Positions 31,881 to 39,451 of a stretch of DNA of 39,451 nucleotides are shown here, one piece after another. The translations under genes and the position numbers were made by a program. The DNA lies in assembly GCF_011044975.1 (NCBI RefSeq), contig NZ_JAAKZV010000052.1:1-39451 (forward strand), given 5' to 3'. Position 1 is the stretch's first letter. Every line of letters begins with the position of its first letter. This DNA is from Streptomyces coryli (GTDB lineage: Bacteria; Actinomycetota; Actinomycetes; Streptomycetales; Streptomycetaceae). The notes under the pieces are model-generated. The model did no database searches, was not told the origin of the DNA, and saw only the letters and a list, made by a program, of their open reading frames with translations.

Positions 31881-34007
31881 CTACGTGTCGATCCGCGACC
31901 GATCCAGCGTCGCCGCCGAGTTCGTAATGAACTCCTTCCGCGGCGCCACCTCATTCCCCATCAGCAGGTTGAAGGCCTCCTCCGCCGCCTCCAGATCCCC
32001 GATGTTGATCCGCCGCAGGGTGCGGTGCCGCGGGTCCATCGTGGTCTCCGCGAGCTGGTCGGCGTCCATTTCGCCGAGGCCCTTGTAGCGCTGGATCGAG
32101 TCCTTGTAGCGGGTGCCCTTGCGCTCGAGCTCCAGGATGGTCTGGCGCAGCTCGTTGTCGGAGTACGTGTAGATGTACTTGTCGACGCCCTTCTTCGGAT
32201 TGATCAGCTCGATCCGGTGCAGCGGCGGGACGGCCGAGAAGACCCGGCCCTCCTCGACCATCGGCCGCATATAGCGCTGGAAGAGGGTCAGCAGCAGGCA
32301 GCGGATGTGCGCGCCGTCCACATCCGCGTCGGCGAGGAAGATCACCTTCCCGTAGCGCGCCTGGTCGATGTCGAAGCTCCGCCCGGAGCCGGCTCCTATC
32401 ACCTGGATGATCGCGCTGCACTCGGCGTTCTTCAGCATGTCCGAGATCGAGGACTTCTGGACATTGAGAATCTTGCCGCGGATCGGCAGCAGCGCCTGGA
32501 ACTCCGAATTCCGCGCCAGCTTCGCCGTACCCAGCGCCGAGTCACCCTCGACGATGAAGAGCTCGGAGCGATCCACGGCATCGCTGCGGCAGTCCGCGAG
32601 CTTCGCCGGCAGCGACGACGACTCCAGGGCCGTCTTACGGCGCTGTGCCTCCTTGTGCTGCCGCGCGGCGATACGGGTCCTGGCCGCGGCGACGATCTTC
32701 TCCAGGACCGAGCGGGCCTGCTGCTTCTGGTCGCGCTTGGTGGAGGTGAGGAAAGCCTTGAGCTCCTTGGCCACCACATTGGCGACGATCCGCGAGGCCG
32801 CCGAGGTGCCGAGCACCTCCTTGGTCTGGCCCTCGAACTGCGGCTCGGCCAGCCGGACCGTGACGACGGCCGTGAGGCCCTCGGTGACGTCGTCCTTGAC
32901 CACGTCGTCCTCGGCGGCGCGCAGCAGCTTCACGGCGCCGCGCAGTACCTCGTTGACCGTCTTGGTGAGGGAGCGCTCGAAGCCGGAGACGTGGGTGCCG
33001 CCCTTGGGGGTGGCGATGATGTTCACGAACGACTTCATGGTCGTGTCGTAGCCGGTGCCCCAGCGCAGCGCGATGTCGACGCCGAGGTCGCGCTGGACCT
33101 CGGTCGGCGTCATGTGCCCCTGGTCGTCCAGCACCGGGACGGTCTCCTTGAAGGTGCCCGAGCCGGCCAGCCGGACCACGTCGGAGACGGCCTTGTCCGG
33201 CGCCAGGTACTCGCAGAACTCGCTGATGCCGCCGTCGTACCGGAAGATCTCGGTGGTCGGCTCGGCGCCGTCGATGCCGCGCTCGTCCCGTACGACCAGG
33301 GTGAGCCCCGGCACCAGGAAGGCGGTCTGGCGGGCGCGGGCCTGCAGCTCCTCCAGGGAGAGGCGGGCGTCCTTGAGGAAGATCTGCCGGTCCGCCCAGT
33401 AGCGGATACGGGTCCCGGTGCGGGTCTTCGGGACCTTCTTGGTCTTGGTCATCCCGCTCGCGGCCTCGAACTTCGCGTCCGGGCCCTCTCCCGCGAAGGC
33501 GCCGGGGACGCCGCGGCGGAAGCTGATCGTGTGCGTACGGGAGGAGTGGTCGACCTCGACGTCCAGGCGGGAGGAGAGCGCGTTGACCACGGAGGCGCCG
33601 ACGCCGTGCAGACCGCCGGAGGCCGCGTAGGCGCCGCCGCCGAACTTGCCGCCGGCGTGCAGCTTGGTCATGACGACCTCGACGCCGGAGAGGCCGGTCT
33701 TGGGCTCCTTGTCGACGGGGATGCCGCGGCCGTTGTCCCGGACCTCGACCGAGCCGTCCGCGTGCAGCAGGACCTCGATGTGGTCGCAATAGCCACCCAG
33801 GGCCTCGTCGACGGAGTTGTCGATGATCTCCCAGAGGCAGTGCATGAGGCCGCGGCTGTCCGTGGAGCCGATGTACATGCCGGGGCGCTTGCGGACGGCC
33901 TCGAGGCCCTCGAGAACGAGGAGGTGCCGCGCGGTGTAATTCGACCCGTCGCGGTCTGCCGCGGCGAGCAGGGAGGGCACATCGGTGGTCGACACTGCGG
34001 CGGACAC
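31881..34007 (-). CDS. parE: DNA topoisomerase IV subunit B
   Basis: 708 residues. The GHKL ATPase domain shows RKRPGMYIGST, EIIDNSVDEALGGY and GLHGVGASVVN; the TOPRIM domain shows FIVEGDSALGTAK and FLADADVDGAHI. It supplies ATP hydrolysis for the decatenating enzyme formed with ParC. The GTG at 34007 has AGGAG 9 bases upstream and is followed at once by family-like sequence; a longer reading to 34223 crosses the promoter region. The message probably has a leader of roughly 100 bases, with a TACTAG hexamer at 34117-34122 and a LexA-box-like palindrome just upstream. Confidence 0.96.
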   Translation of the reverse strand: MSAAVSTTDVPSLLAAADRDGSNYTARHLLVLEGLEAVRKRPGMYIGSTDSRGLMHCLWEIIDNSVDEALGGYCDHIEVLLHADGSVEVRDNGRGIPVDKEPKTGLSGVEVVMTKLHAGGKFGGGAYAASGGLHGVGASVVNALSSRLDVEVDHSSRTHTISFRRGVPGAFAGEGPDAKFEAASGMTKTKKVPKTRTGTRIRYWADRQIFLKDARLSLEELQARARQTAFLVPGLTLVVRDERGIDGAEPTTEIFRYDGGISEFCEYLAPDKAVSDVVRLAGSGTFKETVPVLDDQGHMTPTEVQRDLGVDIALRWGTGYDTTMKSFVNIIATPKGGTHVSGFERSLTKTVNEVLRGAVKLLRAAEDDVVKDDVTEGLTAVVTVRLAEPQFEGQTKEVLGTSAASRIVANVVAKELKAFLTSTKRDQKQQARSVLEKIVAAARTRIAARQHKEAQRRKTALESSSLPAKLADCRSDAVDRSELFIVEGDSALGTAKLARNSEFQALLPIRGKILNVQKSSISDMLKNAECSAIIQVIGAGSGRSFDIDQARYGKVIFLADADVDGAHIRCLLLTLFQRYMRPMVEEGRVFSAVPPLHRIELINPKKGVDKYIYTYSDNELRQTILELERKGTRYKDSIQRYKGLGEMDADQLAETTMDPRHRTLRRINIGDLEAAEEAFNLLMGNEVAPRKEFITNSAATLDRSRIDT

Positions 34008-34436
34008 GTAAGTTCGCTCCTCGCTGAATTCAGGTGTGTGGTGCCTGGTGGCGCCGGTCAGAGGGTACCGACCCCTTGGCGGGACTGGTGTGCAGGCACT
34101 TGCTCGTGGCTCCATGCTAGTACCGTGTCGAGCAGATGTTCGATCCCTCGAAGGAGTGACGTCCACATCACGTTCCCATCCCGGCATGAACCATTTAGGC
34201 TCCGGGCACGTCCTCATGGACAACCGGCAAGCCAGCCGGCAAGGACGACCCCTGTAATGAAGCGAAAAGCCCAGCAGCGCACCAAAAATGCACTACGGCA
34301 CATTTCGCCGCCACCCCGTCGGCATCTGTCCGCTGTGAGCGAACCCACCCCGAGGCAAAGCCCGAGCGGGAACGTTTTCGGCCTGGTTGGATGTTGACCC
34401 TGGTACGACAGCTCGTCGAGCTAGAGAAGAGGCGAC
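34008..34436. other. 429-bp non-coding region between parE and the DUF7455 gene
   Basis: No convincing gene is seen. It holds the parE leader and promoter region (to about 34145), a LexA-like palindrome, a locally AT-richer segment at 34255-34310, and near the right end GGGAACGTTTTCGG (from 34369) and TTGACC (34394-34399) that could belong to promoters for the small gene. A 46-codon reading at 34257-34397 begins without a ribosome site. Confidence 0.5.
34128..34143. promoter_or_regulatory. LexA (SOS) box candidate upstream of parE
   Basis: TCGAGCAGATGTTCGA differs at one base from the actinobacterial SOS-box form TCGAACNNNNGTTCGA (read on the other strand: TCGAAC-ATCT-GCTCGA). It sits directly upstream of a TACTAG hexamer on the parE strand, where LexA would block transcription. 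Confidence 0.45.
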
Positions 34437-34664
34437 GTGACTACTGTTCTGACACCGTCGAGCCCGCTGACGGCCGCAGACCGCTGTGACCGCTGCGGCG
34501 CCCAGGCATACCTGCGCGTCGTCCTGATGAGCGGTGGCGAACTGCTCTTCTGCGCCCACCACGGGCGCAAGTTCGAGCCGGAACTCAAGAAGATCGCCGC
34601 TGAGATACAGGACGAGACGGAGAAGCTGACCGCGACTCCTGCAGCCGACACAGAGGAACGTTGA
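34437..34664 (+). CDS. Small zinc-ribbon protein (DUF7455-like)
   Basis: 75 residues. Cys17 and Cys20 in DRCDRCGAQAY and Cys39 with His41/His42 in LFCAHHGRKF form a probable zinc site. A charged helix follows (LKKIAAEIQDETEKL). I recall this small protein as conserved next to hrdB and parE in streptomycetes; its function is unknown. It starts with GTG at 34437, with AGAAGAGG about 5 bases before it, and ends in a strong terminator. Confidence 0.82.
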   Translation: MTTVLTPSSPLTAADRCDRCGAQAYLRVVLMSGGELLFCAHHGRKFEPELKKIAAEIQDETEKLTATPAADTEER

Positions 34665-34708
34665 TACGACGCTTCCCAGACGAGCCGTGCCGGTCCAGGA
34701 CCGGCGTT

Positions 34709-34748
34709 CGGGCGGCCTCCCCCTGAGAGATCAGGGGAAGGCCGCCCG
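34709..34748. terminator. Strong hairpin terminator between DUF7455 and the protease gene
   Basis: Bases 34709-34726 pair with 34731-34748, 17 of 18 positions, with a 4-base loop. A second small hairpin (34689-34696 with 34698-34705) precedes it. It lies between two convergent genes; no T-run. Confidence 0.85.
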
Positions 34749-34788
34749 TTCGGCTCCTCAGCCTTTCTGTGACCGCGGGTCCACCGCC

Positions 34789-34827
34789 TATGTACGGCCC
34801 GCGATCTTTATGTACGGCCCGCGATCT
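34789..34827. repeat. Tandem duplication (20-bp period) at the protease 3' end
   Basis: The 19 bases TATGTACGGCCCGCGATCT occur at 34789-34807 and again at 34809-34827, with a single base between. The second copy carries the last codons of the protease (IAGRT). The first copy lies just past its stop and repeats the same codons and another stop in a shifted frame. Confidence 0.9.
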
Positions 34828-35662
34828 CCGGCAGCACACCGGAGATCCTGGTGTAGACCCCCGGGTTCCCCGGCTCCCCGCAGCCGTTCCCCCAGGACAC
34901 CAGCCCGATGAGGCGCCCCTTGGCGACCAGCGGCCCGCCGCTGTCGCCCTGGCAGGCGTCCTTGCCGCCCTCGACCACTCCCGCGCACAGCATGGAGTCG
35001 GTCGTGTACGTACCGTCAAGGCTCCCCGCCGGATAGGCGGACCTGCACCGACGGTCGGCGAGCACCTTCACCTCCGCGGCGTGCAGCGAGGTGGCATAGC
35101 TGCCGTCGCCCTTGGTGTCGCCCCACCCGTAGACCTGCGCCGGACCGCCGGCCTGGTACGCGTCGTCCCTGCCGCCGGTGGCCAGTTCGATCGGCTTGCC
35201 CCGAGTGGCGGGTCGTTCCAGGGTGAGTACGGCGACGTCCCCCGCGTTGGTCCAGCTGTCGTAGTCCGGGTTGACCCAGGCCTTGCTGATCTTGATCTCC
35301 TGGCCCCCGCCGTCGCGCAGATTGCCCCGCCCCGCCACCACCCGCAGGTCACGCACCTTCTCGAGCGGGGCGCCGAGCACCTCGCGGGTCAGGCAGTGCG
35401 CCACCGTTATCACCTTGCGCGGCGAGATCAGCACCCCGGCGCAGAACTGCCCGGAGCGCTCCCGCCCGTACTGCTCCCGGCTGGTCAGCGCCACTATCCA
35501 CGGGCTCTCCTCTATCTGCACCGGCTTGCCGCCCACCACCACGCCGTCGGCGGCCGCCCTGGGCGCCACCGCCAGCAGCTGGAGCACCGCCAGCGGCAGC
35601 AGGGCCGCGAGGATGCGGGCGGGCAGCAGGCGGTGGCACCCTCTTTCGACAACGTGGCGCAT
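34808..35662 (-). CDS. Secreted trypsin-like serine protease (S1 family)
   Basis: 284 residues. A signal peptide (basic start, LLPARILAALLPLAVLQLL core) probably ends at RAAA near residue 38, and the mature chain would begin close to VVVGG, the trypsin N-terminus. The catalytic triad is His89 in TVAHC, Asp142 in AGDVAVL and Ser241 in GDSGGP. Asp235, six residues before the serine, sits at the bottom of the S1 pocket and predicts cleavage after Lys or Arg. Cysteines pair as in trypsin (74/90, 237/C-terminal). The ATG at 35662 has AGGAG 7 bases upstream; a longer reading to 35725 runs into the hrdB terminator. The stop lies in a tandem duplication. Confidence 0.93.
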   Translation of the reverse strand: MRHVVERGCHRLLPARILAALLPLAVLQLLAVAPRAAADGVVVGGKPVQIEESPWIVALTSREQYGRERSGQFCAGVLISPRKVITVAHCLTREVLGAPLEKVRDLRVVAGRGNLRDGGGQEIKISKAWVNPDYDSWTNAGDVAVLTLERPATRGKPIELATGGRDDAYQAGGPAQVYGWGDTKGDGSYATSLHAAEVKVLADRRCRSAYPAGSLDGTYTTDSMLCAGVVEGGKDACQGDSGGPLVAKGRLIGLVSWGNGCGEPGNPGVYTRISGVLPEIAGRT

Positions 35663-35686
35663 GGCGACTCCTGACGCGGAAACGAG

Positions 35687-35721
35687 AAGAGGCTGAGCGG
35701 ACGGTGTCCACTCAGCCTCTT
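35687..35721 (-). terminator. Terminator downstream of hrdB
   Basis: Perfect 11-bp stem (35687-35697 with 35711-35721, AAGAGGCTGAG/CTCAGCCTCTT) with a 13-base loop, followed on the minus strand by CTCGTTT. It lies 31 bases past the hrdB stop and just before the protease ribosome site. Confidence 0.82.
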
Positions 35722-35752
35722 TCACGTGGGTGCGCCGCGCACCCGTAGCCGA

Positions 35753-37342
35753 TCAGTCGAGGTAGTCGCGCAGCACCTGCGAACGGGACGGGTGCCGCAG
35801 CTTCGACATGGTCTTGGACTCGATCTGGCGGATCCGCTCGCGGGTCACGCCGTAGACCTTGCCGATCTCGTCCAGGGTCTTCGGCTGGCCGTCGGTCAGG
35901 CCGAAGCGCATGGACACGACGCCCGCCTCACGCTCGGAGAGGGTGTCGAGCACCGAGTGCAGCTGCTCCTGCAGGAGGGTGAACGAGACCGCGTCCGCCG
36001 GGACGACCGCCTCGGAGTCCTCGATCAGGTCGCCGAACTCGCTGTCGCCGTCCTCGCCCAGCGGGGTGTGCAGCGAGATGGGCTCGCGGCCGTACTTCTG
36101 GACCTCGATGACCTTCTCCGGGGTCATGTCGAGCTCCTTGGCCAGCTCCTCCGGGGTGGGCTCGCGGCCCAGGTCCTGGAGCATCTGGCGCTGGACGCGG
36201 GCCAGCTTGTTGATGACCTCGACCATGTGCACCGGGATACGGATGGTGCGGGCCTGGTCGGCCATCGCGCGGGTGATCGCCTGCCGGATCCACCAGGTGG
36301 CATACGTGGAGAACTTGTAGCCCTTGGTGTAGTCGAACTTCTCGACGGCGCGGATCAGACCGAGGTTGCCCTCCTGGATCAGGTCCAGGAAGAGCATGCC
36401 GCGGCCGGTGTAGCGCTTGGCCAGCGAGACCACGAGGCGGAGGTTCGCTTCGAGGAGGTGGTTCTTGGCGCGGCGGCCGTCCTCGGCGATGATCTCCAGC
36501 TCGCGCTGCAGCTTCGGCGCGAGCTTCTCGGAGTTGGCGAGCTTGTCCTCGGCGAAGAGACCCGCCTCGATGCGCTTGGCGAGCTCGACCTCCTGCTCCG
36601 CGTTGAGGAGCGGGACCTTGCCGATCTGCTTCAGGTAGTCCTTGACCGGGTCGGCGGTGGCACCGGCCGCGGCGACCTGCTGCGCGGGCGCGTCGTCCTC
36701 GTCCTCGTCGGACAGGACGAAGCCCTCGCCGGACTCGCCCTCGGGACCCTCGGGCCCGTCGGTCTTGCCCTCAGGACCGGCGGCGCCCTCCTCGGACTCC
36801 TCCTCGCCCTCGCCCTTCTTGCCGGCGGTCTTCTTGGCCGTGGCCTTCTTGGCGGTCTTCTTGGCAGCCGTCTTCTTGGCGGCGGTCTTCTTCGCCGCCG
36901 CCTTCTTCGCCGGCTTGGCCTCGGTCTGCTCGTCGACGGCCTCGGCGGTCTCCTCGGCGGCCGTCGCTTCCGCGGCGGCGTCCTCGGTGGCCGCGGGGAC
37001 CGTAGCGGTGGTCTTCTTGGTGGCCGTCTTGGCGGCGACCGTCTTCTTGGCCGCCGGCTTGGGAGCGGCGGCCGGGGTGTTCTTCGCCGGCGCGGTCTTA
37101 CGGGTGCGCTTCGGCGCCTCAGCGGCACTGACCATCAGTGTCACACCCTCCTCTTCGAGGACCTGGTTGAGGCTACGCAGGACGTTCTTCCACTGTGTCT
37201 GCGGAATCTGGTCTGCGTCGAAGGCACGGCGCACGTCGTCGCCGGCAATCTGCCCTTCGGCCTTTCCCCGCTCGATGAGCGCCATGACGGACGCGGCTTC
37301 GGCGATCTCCGGCGGGAGCGTACGGGATGTGCTGGCCGACAC
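35753..37342 (-). CDS. hrdB: Principal RNA polymerase sigma factor HrdB
   Basis: 529 residues. It begins [14 protein letters not shown] as in S. coelicolor HrdB. Residues about 145-177 are an alanine/lysine repeat (KKTAAKKTA and variants) and about 178-218 are strongly acidic, a low-complexity linker. Conserved sigma regions follow: 1.2 at [16 protein letters not shown] (231-246), 2.3-2.4 at [17 protein letters not shown], 3 at [14 protein letters not shown], and the 4.2 helix-turn-helix at [20 protein letters not shown]. It directs RNA polymerase to housekeeping promoters. The GTG at 37342 has GAGAGG 6 bases upstream. An ECF-type promoter candidate lies about 125 bases before the start. Confidence 0.97.
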   Translation of the reverse strand: MSASTSRTLPPEIAEAASVMALIERGKAEGQIAGDDVRRAFDADQIPQTQWKNVLRSLNQVLEEEGVTLMVSAAEAPKRTRKTAPAKNTPAAAPKPAAKKTVAAKTATKKTTATVPAATEDAAAEATAAEETAEAVDEQTEAKPAKKAAAKKTAAKKTAAKKTAKKATAKKTAGKKGEGEEESEEGAAGPEGKTDGPEGPEGESGEGFVLSDEDEDDAPAQQVAAAGATADPVKDYLKQIGKVPLLNAEQEVELAKRIEAGLFAEDKLANSEKLAPKLQRELEIIAEDGRRAKNHLLEANLRLVVSLAKRYTGRGMLFLDLIQEGNLGLIRAVEKFDYTKGYKFSTYATWWIRQAITRAMADQARTIRIPVHMVEVINKLARVQRQMLQDLGREPTPEELAKELDMTPEKVIEVQKYGREPISLHTPLGEDGDSEFGDLIEDSEAVVPADAVSFTLLQEQLHSVLDTLSEREAGVVSMRFGLTDGQPKTLDEIGKVYGVTRERIRQIESKTMSKLRHPSRSQVLRDYLD

Positions 37343-37468
37343 GAACAACCTCTCGAACGATGGGAACGACCGGCGGTGGGGATGGACCGTCGGCGGGTGC
37401 GGCGGCGACGCTCCGCAGAAGCGCGGTGCGCGAGCCACCTCTTAGGTCATCGCGCCTTCCCGCAGAGC

Positions 37469-37498
37469 GTTACGCCCAATCCACGTGGCTCAGGTCAC
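37469..37498 (-). promoter_or_regulatory. ECF-sigma-type promoter candidate of hrdB
   Basis: On the minus strand GTGACC (37493-37498) and CGTAAC (37469-37474) are 18 bases apart. In Streptomyces hrdB is known to depend on the ECF sigma factor ShbA, and this pair is not of the HrdB type. It predicts a leader of roughly 120 bases. I cannot confirm the ShbA consensus from memory. Confidence 0.5.
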
Positions 37499-37525
37499 AC
37501 TGAGGGGCCGCGGCCCGGGACGGCG

Positions 37526-37555
37526 CGTCGCCGGACCCCTGGAGGTCCGGCGACG
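37526..37555 (-). terminator. Terminator downstream of whiH
   Basis: Perfect 12-bp stem (CGTCGCCGGACC, 37526-37537, with 37544-37555) and a 6-base loop, 18 bases past the whiH stop on the minus strand. It separates whiH from the hrdB promoter region (37343-37525), which holds no gene. Confidence 0.82.
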
Positions 37556-37573
37556 ACAGCGCCCGTGAGCGTG

Positions 37574-38500
37574 TCAGTGCTCGCGCGGGGCGGGCACCAC
37601 ACGCTCGGTGCCGGTGGTCTCGTGGACCGAGAGCAGCTGGCGCATCGCGGCCTCGGCGGCGGGGCCGTCGCCGGCGGCGAGCGCGTCGCAGATCCGCAGG
37701 TGGTTGGCGACCGACGTCTCGCCCGGGCGGTCGCAACCGCCGACCGGGCCGCCGGAGACCTGCAGGGCGGCGCCGACGACGCCGGAGAGGTGCTCCAGCA
37801 TGCGGTTGCCGGCGACCTGCATCACCAGGGAGTGGAACTCGGCGTCGGCGCGGGAGAACGTCACTGCATCTCCCTGGACCAGGGCGTGGCTCATGATCTC
37901 GGCCATGTCCTGGAGCCGCTGCTGGACGTCCTCGCGGCCGTGCCCCGCGGCGAGGCGGGCGGCCAGCGGCTCGATGGTGTAGCGGAGTTCGCACAGCTCG
38001 CGGCGCTGGTCCTCGCGCTGCGGGCCGAAGGCGCGCCACTCGATGATGTCCGGGTCGAGCAGGTTCCAGTCGCTGACCGGACGGACCCGGGTGCCGACGT
38101 TGGGGCGGGCGCTGACGAGGCCCTTGGCCTCCAGCACGCGCAGGGACTCGCGGACGACGGTCCGGGAGACCTCGAAGCGCTGTCCGATCTCTTCGGGGAC
38201 GAGCGGGCGGTCGGCGCCGAGATCGCCGGAGACGATCATCTGGCCGAGCTGCTGGACGAGTTGGCCGTGCAGCCCGCGGCCGCGGCTGGTGGCGGCGCGC
38301 CGGACGCTGCGGCTGAGGTCGGGCTCCGAATCCCAGGCCGGCGAGGGGGCCGGGGCCGGGGGTGCCGGAGCGGCGGTGGGTGCGGCTGGTGCGCCCTCCT
38401 GGTACGCGAAGCGGTTGAGCCCGCCCGCCGAGCCGGCATAGCCGTCGGTCGAGGGAGCCGCGGTCATCATGGTCTGCATGGTCTGCGCAAGGGTACTCAC
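37574..38500 (-). CDS. whiH: Sporulation regulator WhiH (GntR/FCD family)
   Basis: 308 residues. The winged helix-turn-helix includes VPEEIGQRFEVSRTVVRESL and the C-terminal FCD domain includes LRYTIEPLAARLAAG, ADAEFHSLVMQVAGN and NHLRICDALAAGD. The N-terminal 70 residues are low complexity (Ala/Pro). In S. coelicolor WhiH is a GntR-family regulator needed for septation of aerial hyphae, encoded next to hrdB; sequence and position agree. The GTG at 38500 gives STLAQTMQTMMTA, which fits the WhiH start as I remember it, although its ribosome site is weak. An inverted repeat 40 bases upstream may be its own operator. The gene is followed by a terminator. Confidence 0.9.
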   Translation of the reverse strand: MSTLAQTMQTMMTAAPSTDGYAGSAGGLNRFAYQEGAPAAPTAAPAPPAPAPSPAWDSEPDLSRSVRRAATSRGRGLHGQLVQQLGQMIVSGDLGADRPLVPEEIGQRFEVSRTVVRESLRVLEAKGLVSARPNVGTRVRPVSDWNLLDPDIIEWRAFGPQREDQRRELCELRYTIEPLAARLAAGHGREDVQQRLQDMAEIMSHALVQGDAVTFSRADAEFHSLVMQVAGNRMLEHLSGVVGAALQVSGGPVGGCDRPGETSVANHLRICDALAAGDGPAAEAAMRQLLSVHETTGTERVVPAPREH

Positions 38501-38539
38501 GAAGTCTTTTGTCGGCCGGGCTCCGTGGGACCTTGAGGG

Positions 38540-38562
38540 CTTTCGTGAAAAGCACACGAAAG
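38540..38562. promoter_or_regulatory. Inverted repeat upstream of whiH (candidate operator)
   Basis: CTTTCGTG (38540-38547) and CACGAAAG (38555-38562) are perfect inverted repeats 7 bases apart, about 40 bases before the whiH start. GntR-family regulators often bind such repeats near their own start, and WhiH is reported to affect its own expression. Confidence 0.6.
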
Positions 38563-38649
38563 GGTGATCGCCTGCGACCCCGGCATTGACGCCTTTTCAG
38601 GGCGTGTGTGCGAGGGGTGTTGCTCGGGGTGCGCGGCTTGCGCCGCAGG

Positions 38650-39451
38650 TCAGCGGGCCCGGCTCTTGGCCGCGGTGAGCAGGTAGGCGGCGAGCAGCGC
38701 CAGCAGCGACAACACCAGTGCCTGGCCGACGGGTTGGGCGGCCGGGCCGAGGTCGGTGGAGAGCAGCCGGGCGGCGCCGGAGGGCCACGGCATCGGGAAC
38801 ACCTCCTGCATCCGCAGCGGCAGCTCGGCGATGCGGCGGGCGGCGCCGGTGGTGGCGAACTCCCCCAGCAGCGGGCTGACCGCGACCGGCACGGTCAGCA
38901 CGGCGGCGAGGCCGAGCGACGCGTGCCGGAAGACGCCGGCGGCGAGCACGCCGGTCCAGGCGCAGCCGATGGTGAGCAGGGCCCAACCGGTCATGCTCGT
39001 GGCCCAGTTCGCCGGGAGGTCGACGATGTCGCCGTAACCGACCAGCAGGGCGCTGGCGTCGGCGAACATCACGGCGACCAGGAGGGCGAGCGCGACCGCG
39101 GTGGCGACGACGAGCTTGGCGACCAACAGCCCGAAGCGCCGGGGGACGCCGCCGAAGGCCGCGGCGAGCGAGGGGAAGCGGAACTCCTGCGCGAAGGCGT
39201 GGGCACCGATGAAGCCGGCGCCGATCGCGACCGGGGGCAGCGGCAGCGAGGGGTGCCAGCCGGTGAGCATCCGGACGCCGGAGGCGCCGTTGCCGCCGGT
39301 GTGGGCGAGGAGGGCGGCGCCGGCGACGGAGGCGAGGACGGTCAGCGCGGCTACGAGGCGGGGGACGCGGGGTCCGGTGGTCATACGCCGGATCTCGTAG
39401 CGCAGCGGGTGCGCGGGGCCGGGGACGCGGCCGGGGCCGGCACAGGTGAAG
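38650..39451 (-). CDS. ABC-type multispan membrane protein, 5' end outside the window
   Basis: The minus frame is open from the window edge to the TGA at 38650 and encodes at least 266 residues. About six hydrophobic segments are seen (LVAALTVLASVAGAALL, LVVATAVALALLVAVMFA, SLGLAAVLTVPVAVSPLL, ALVLSLLALLAAYLL). LRYEIRRMTTG near the edge is typical of the start of ABC-2 type permeases, so the ATG at 39384 is probably internal. A partner ATPase would be expected upstream, beyond the edge. Substrate unknown. The next 150 bases toward whiH hold only a weak 5-bp hairpin (38589-38605). Confidence 0.75.
   Translation of the reverse strand, partial: FTCAGPGRVPGPAHPLRYEIRRMTTGPRVPRLVAALTVLASVAGAALLAHTGGNGASGVRMLTGWHPSLPLPPVAIGAGFIGAHAFAQEFRFPSLAAAFGGVPRRFGLLVAKLVVATAVALALLVAVMFADASALLVGYGDIVDLPANWATSMTGWALLTIGCAWTGVLAAGVFRHASLGLAAVLTVPVAVSPLLGEFATTGAARRIAELPLRMQEVFPMPWPSGAARLLSTDLGPAAQPVGQALVLSLLALLAAYLLTAAKSRAR

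Noticed and set aside
30849-34397. 1182-codon open frame through LysR and opposite parE
   Set aside because: It overlaps the LysR gene in another frame and is antisense to parE; both are clear genes. The length is a GC-bias artefact.
34257-34397. 46-codon basic reading frame (MKRKAQQRTKN...) upstream of the DUF7455 gene
   Set aside because: No ribosome site or promoter is visible. It was kept only as a remark under the non-coding region.
35726-38536. 936-codon open frame opposite hrdB and whiH
   Set aside because: Antisense to two recognised genes and built of low-complexity Leu/Gly/Arg/Val sequence.
38560-38600. Possible WhiG-type promoter before whiH (GGCGATCA near TCAA)
   Set aside because: The -10 part matches 6 of 8 bases, but the distance to any TAAA-like -35 is wrong (13 instead of 15).
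38589-38605. Hairpin after the ABC-type membrane protein gene
   Set aside because: Only a 5-bp stem with no T-run; too weak to call a terminator.
1-39451. CRISPR arrays, tRNA or rRNA genes, phage or plasmid integration sites
   Set aside because: No repeat-spacer pattern, tRNA-like cloverleaf, integrase gene or attachment-site duplication was seen by eye in the intergenic regions. A tRNA or CRISPR scan would settle this.

Overview
This window is from a high-GC actinomycete, almost certainly a Streptomyces. It carries hrdB (principal sigma factor) beside whiH (sporulation regulator), the topoisomerase IV genes parE and parC, and ptsH behind a DasR-type dre site. From memory of S. coelicolor, the order whiH-hrdB-parE-...-parC-ptsH-GNAT/acyl-CoA synthetase matches its chromosome core, so the core is vertically inherited and the accessory blocks lie between parC and parE. 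Nearly all coding assignments rest on protein motifs read from the translation. No database search was run.

Layout, left to right. (1) 1-7.2 kb: 3' end of a rhodanese, a GNAT/acyl-CoA-synthetase fusion, a 134-bp element with perfect terminal inverted repeats, ptsH, a GntR regulator and two coupled M16 peptidases. (2) 7.4-9.8 kb: parC. (3) 9.9-16 kb: a sugar system on the minus strand, namely a LacI regulator, binding protein, two permeases and a GH13 alpha-glucosidase, with GCAAGA/TCTTGC operator-like sites before the regulator and before the binding protein. (4) 16-18.7 kb: an Apd1/sucrase-type ferredoxin-like protein and a CitA/DcuS-type histidine kinase with no response regulator in the window. 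(5) 18.7-19.6 kb: a secreted SGNH esterase.

(6) 19.7-29.7 kb: ten same-strand genes, most overlapping by 4 to 13 bases. In transcription order they are a DUF485 protein, an SSS symporter, an XRE-cupin regulator, a DddP/creatinase-like M24 protein, E1 alpha and E1 beta of a 2-oxoacid dehydrogenase, a TrzN-like amidohydrolase, a bicupin, a short-chain dehydrogenase and a 3-hydroxyisobutyrate-dehydrogenase-like enzyme. I know of no described pathway with this set. Three of the enzymes lack residues their families normally need. This is the best candidate for an undescribed system: import of a small organic acid or amide-like compound, its breakdown, and reduction or oxidation of a hydroxy/keto-acid intermediate.

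(7) 29.8-31.8 kb: a threonine-dehydratase-like PLP enzyme with a divergent LysR regulator, then a copy of what looks like the abundant Streptomyces intergenic palindromic repeat. (8) 31.9-38.5 kb: parE with a LexA-box-like site upstream, a small zinc-ribbon protein, a secreted trypsin-like protease, hrdB and whiH. (9) The right edge holds an ABC-type membrane protein that runs off the window. Several genes have a -10-like hexamer only 6 to 8 bases before the start codon and no Shine-Dalgarno sequence, which points to leaderless transcripts.
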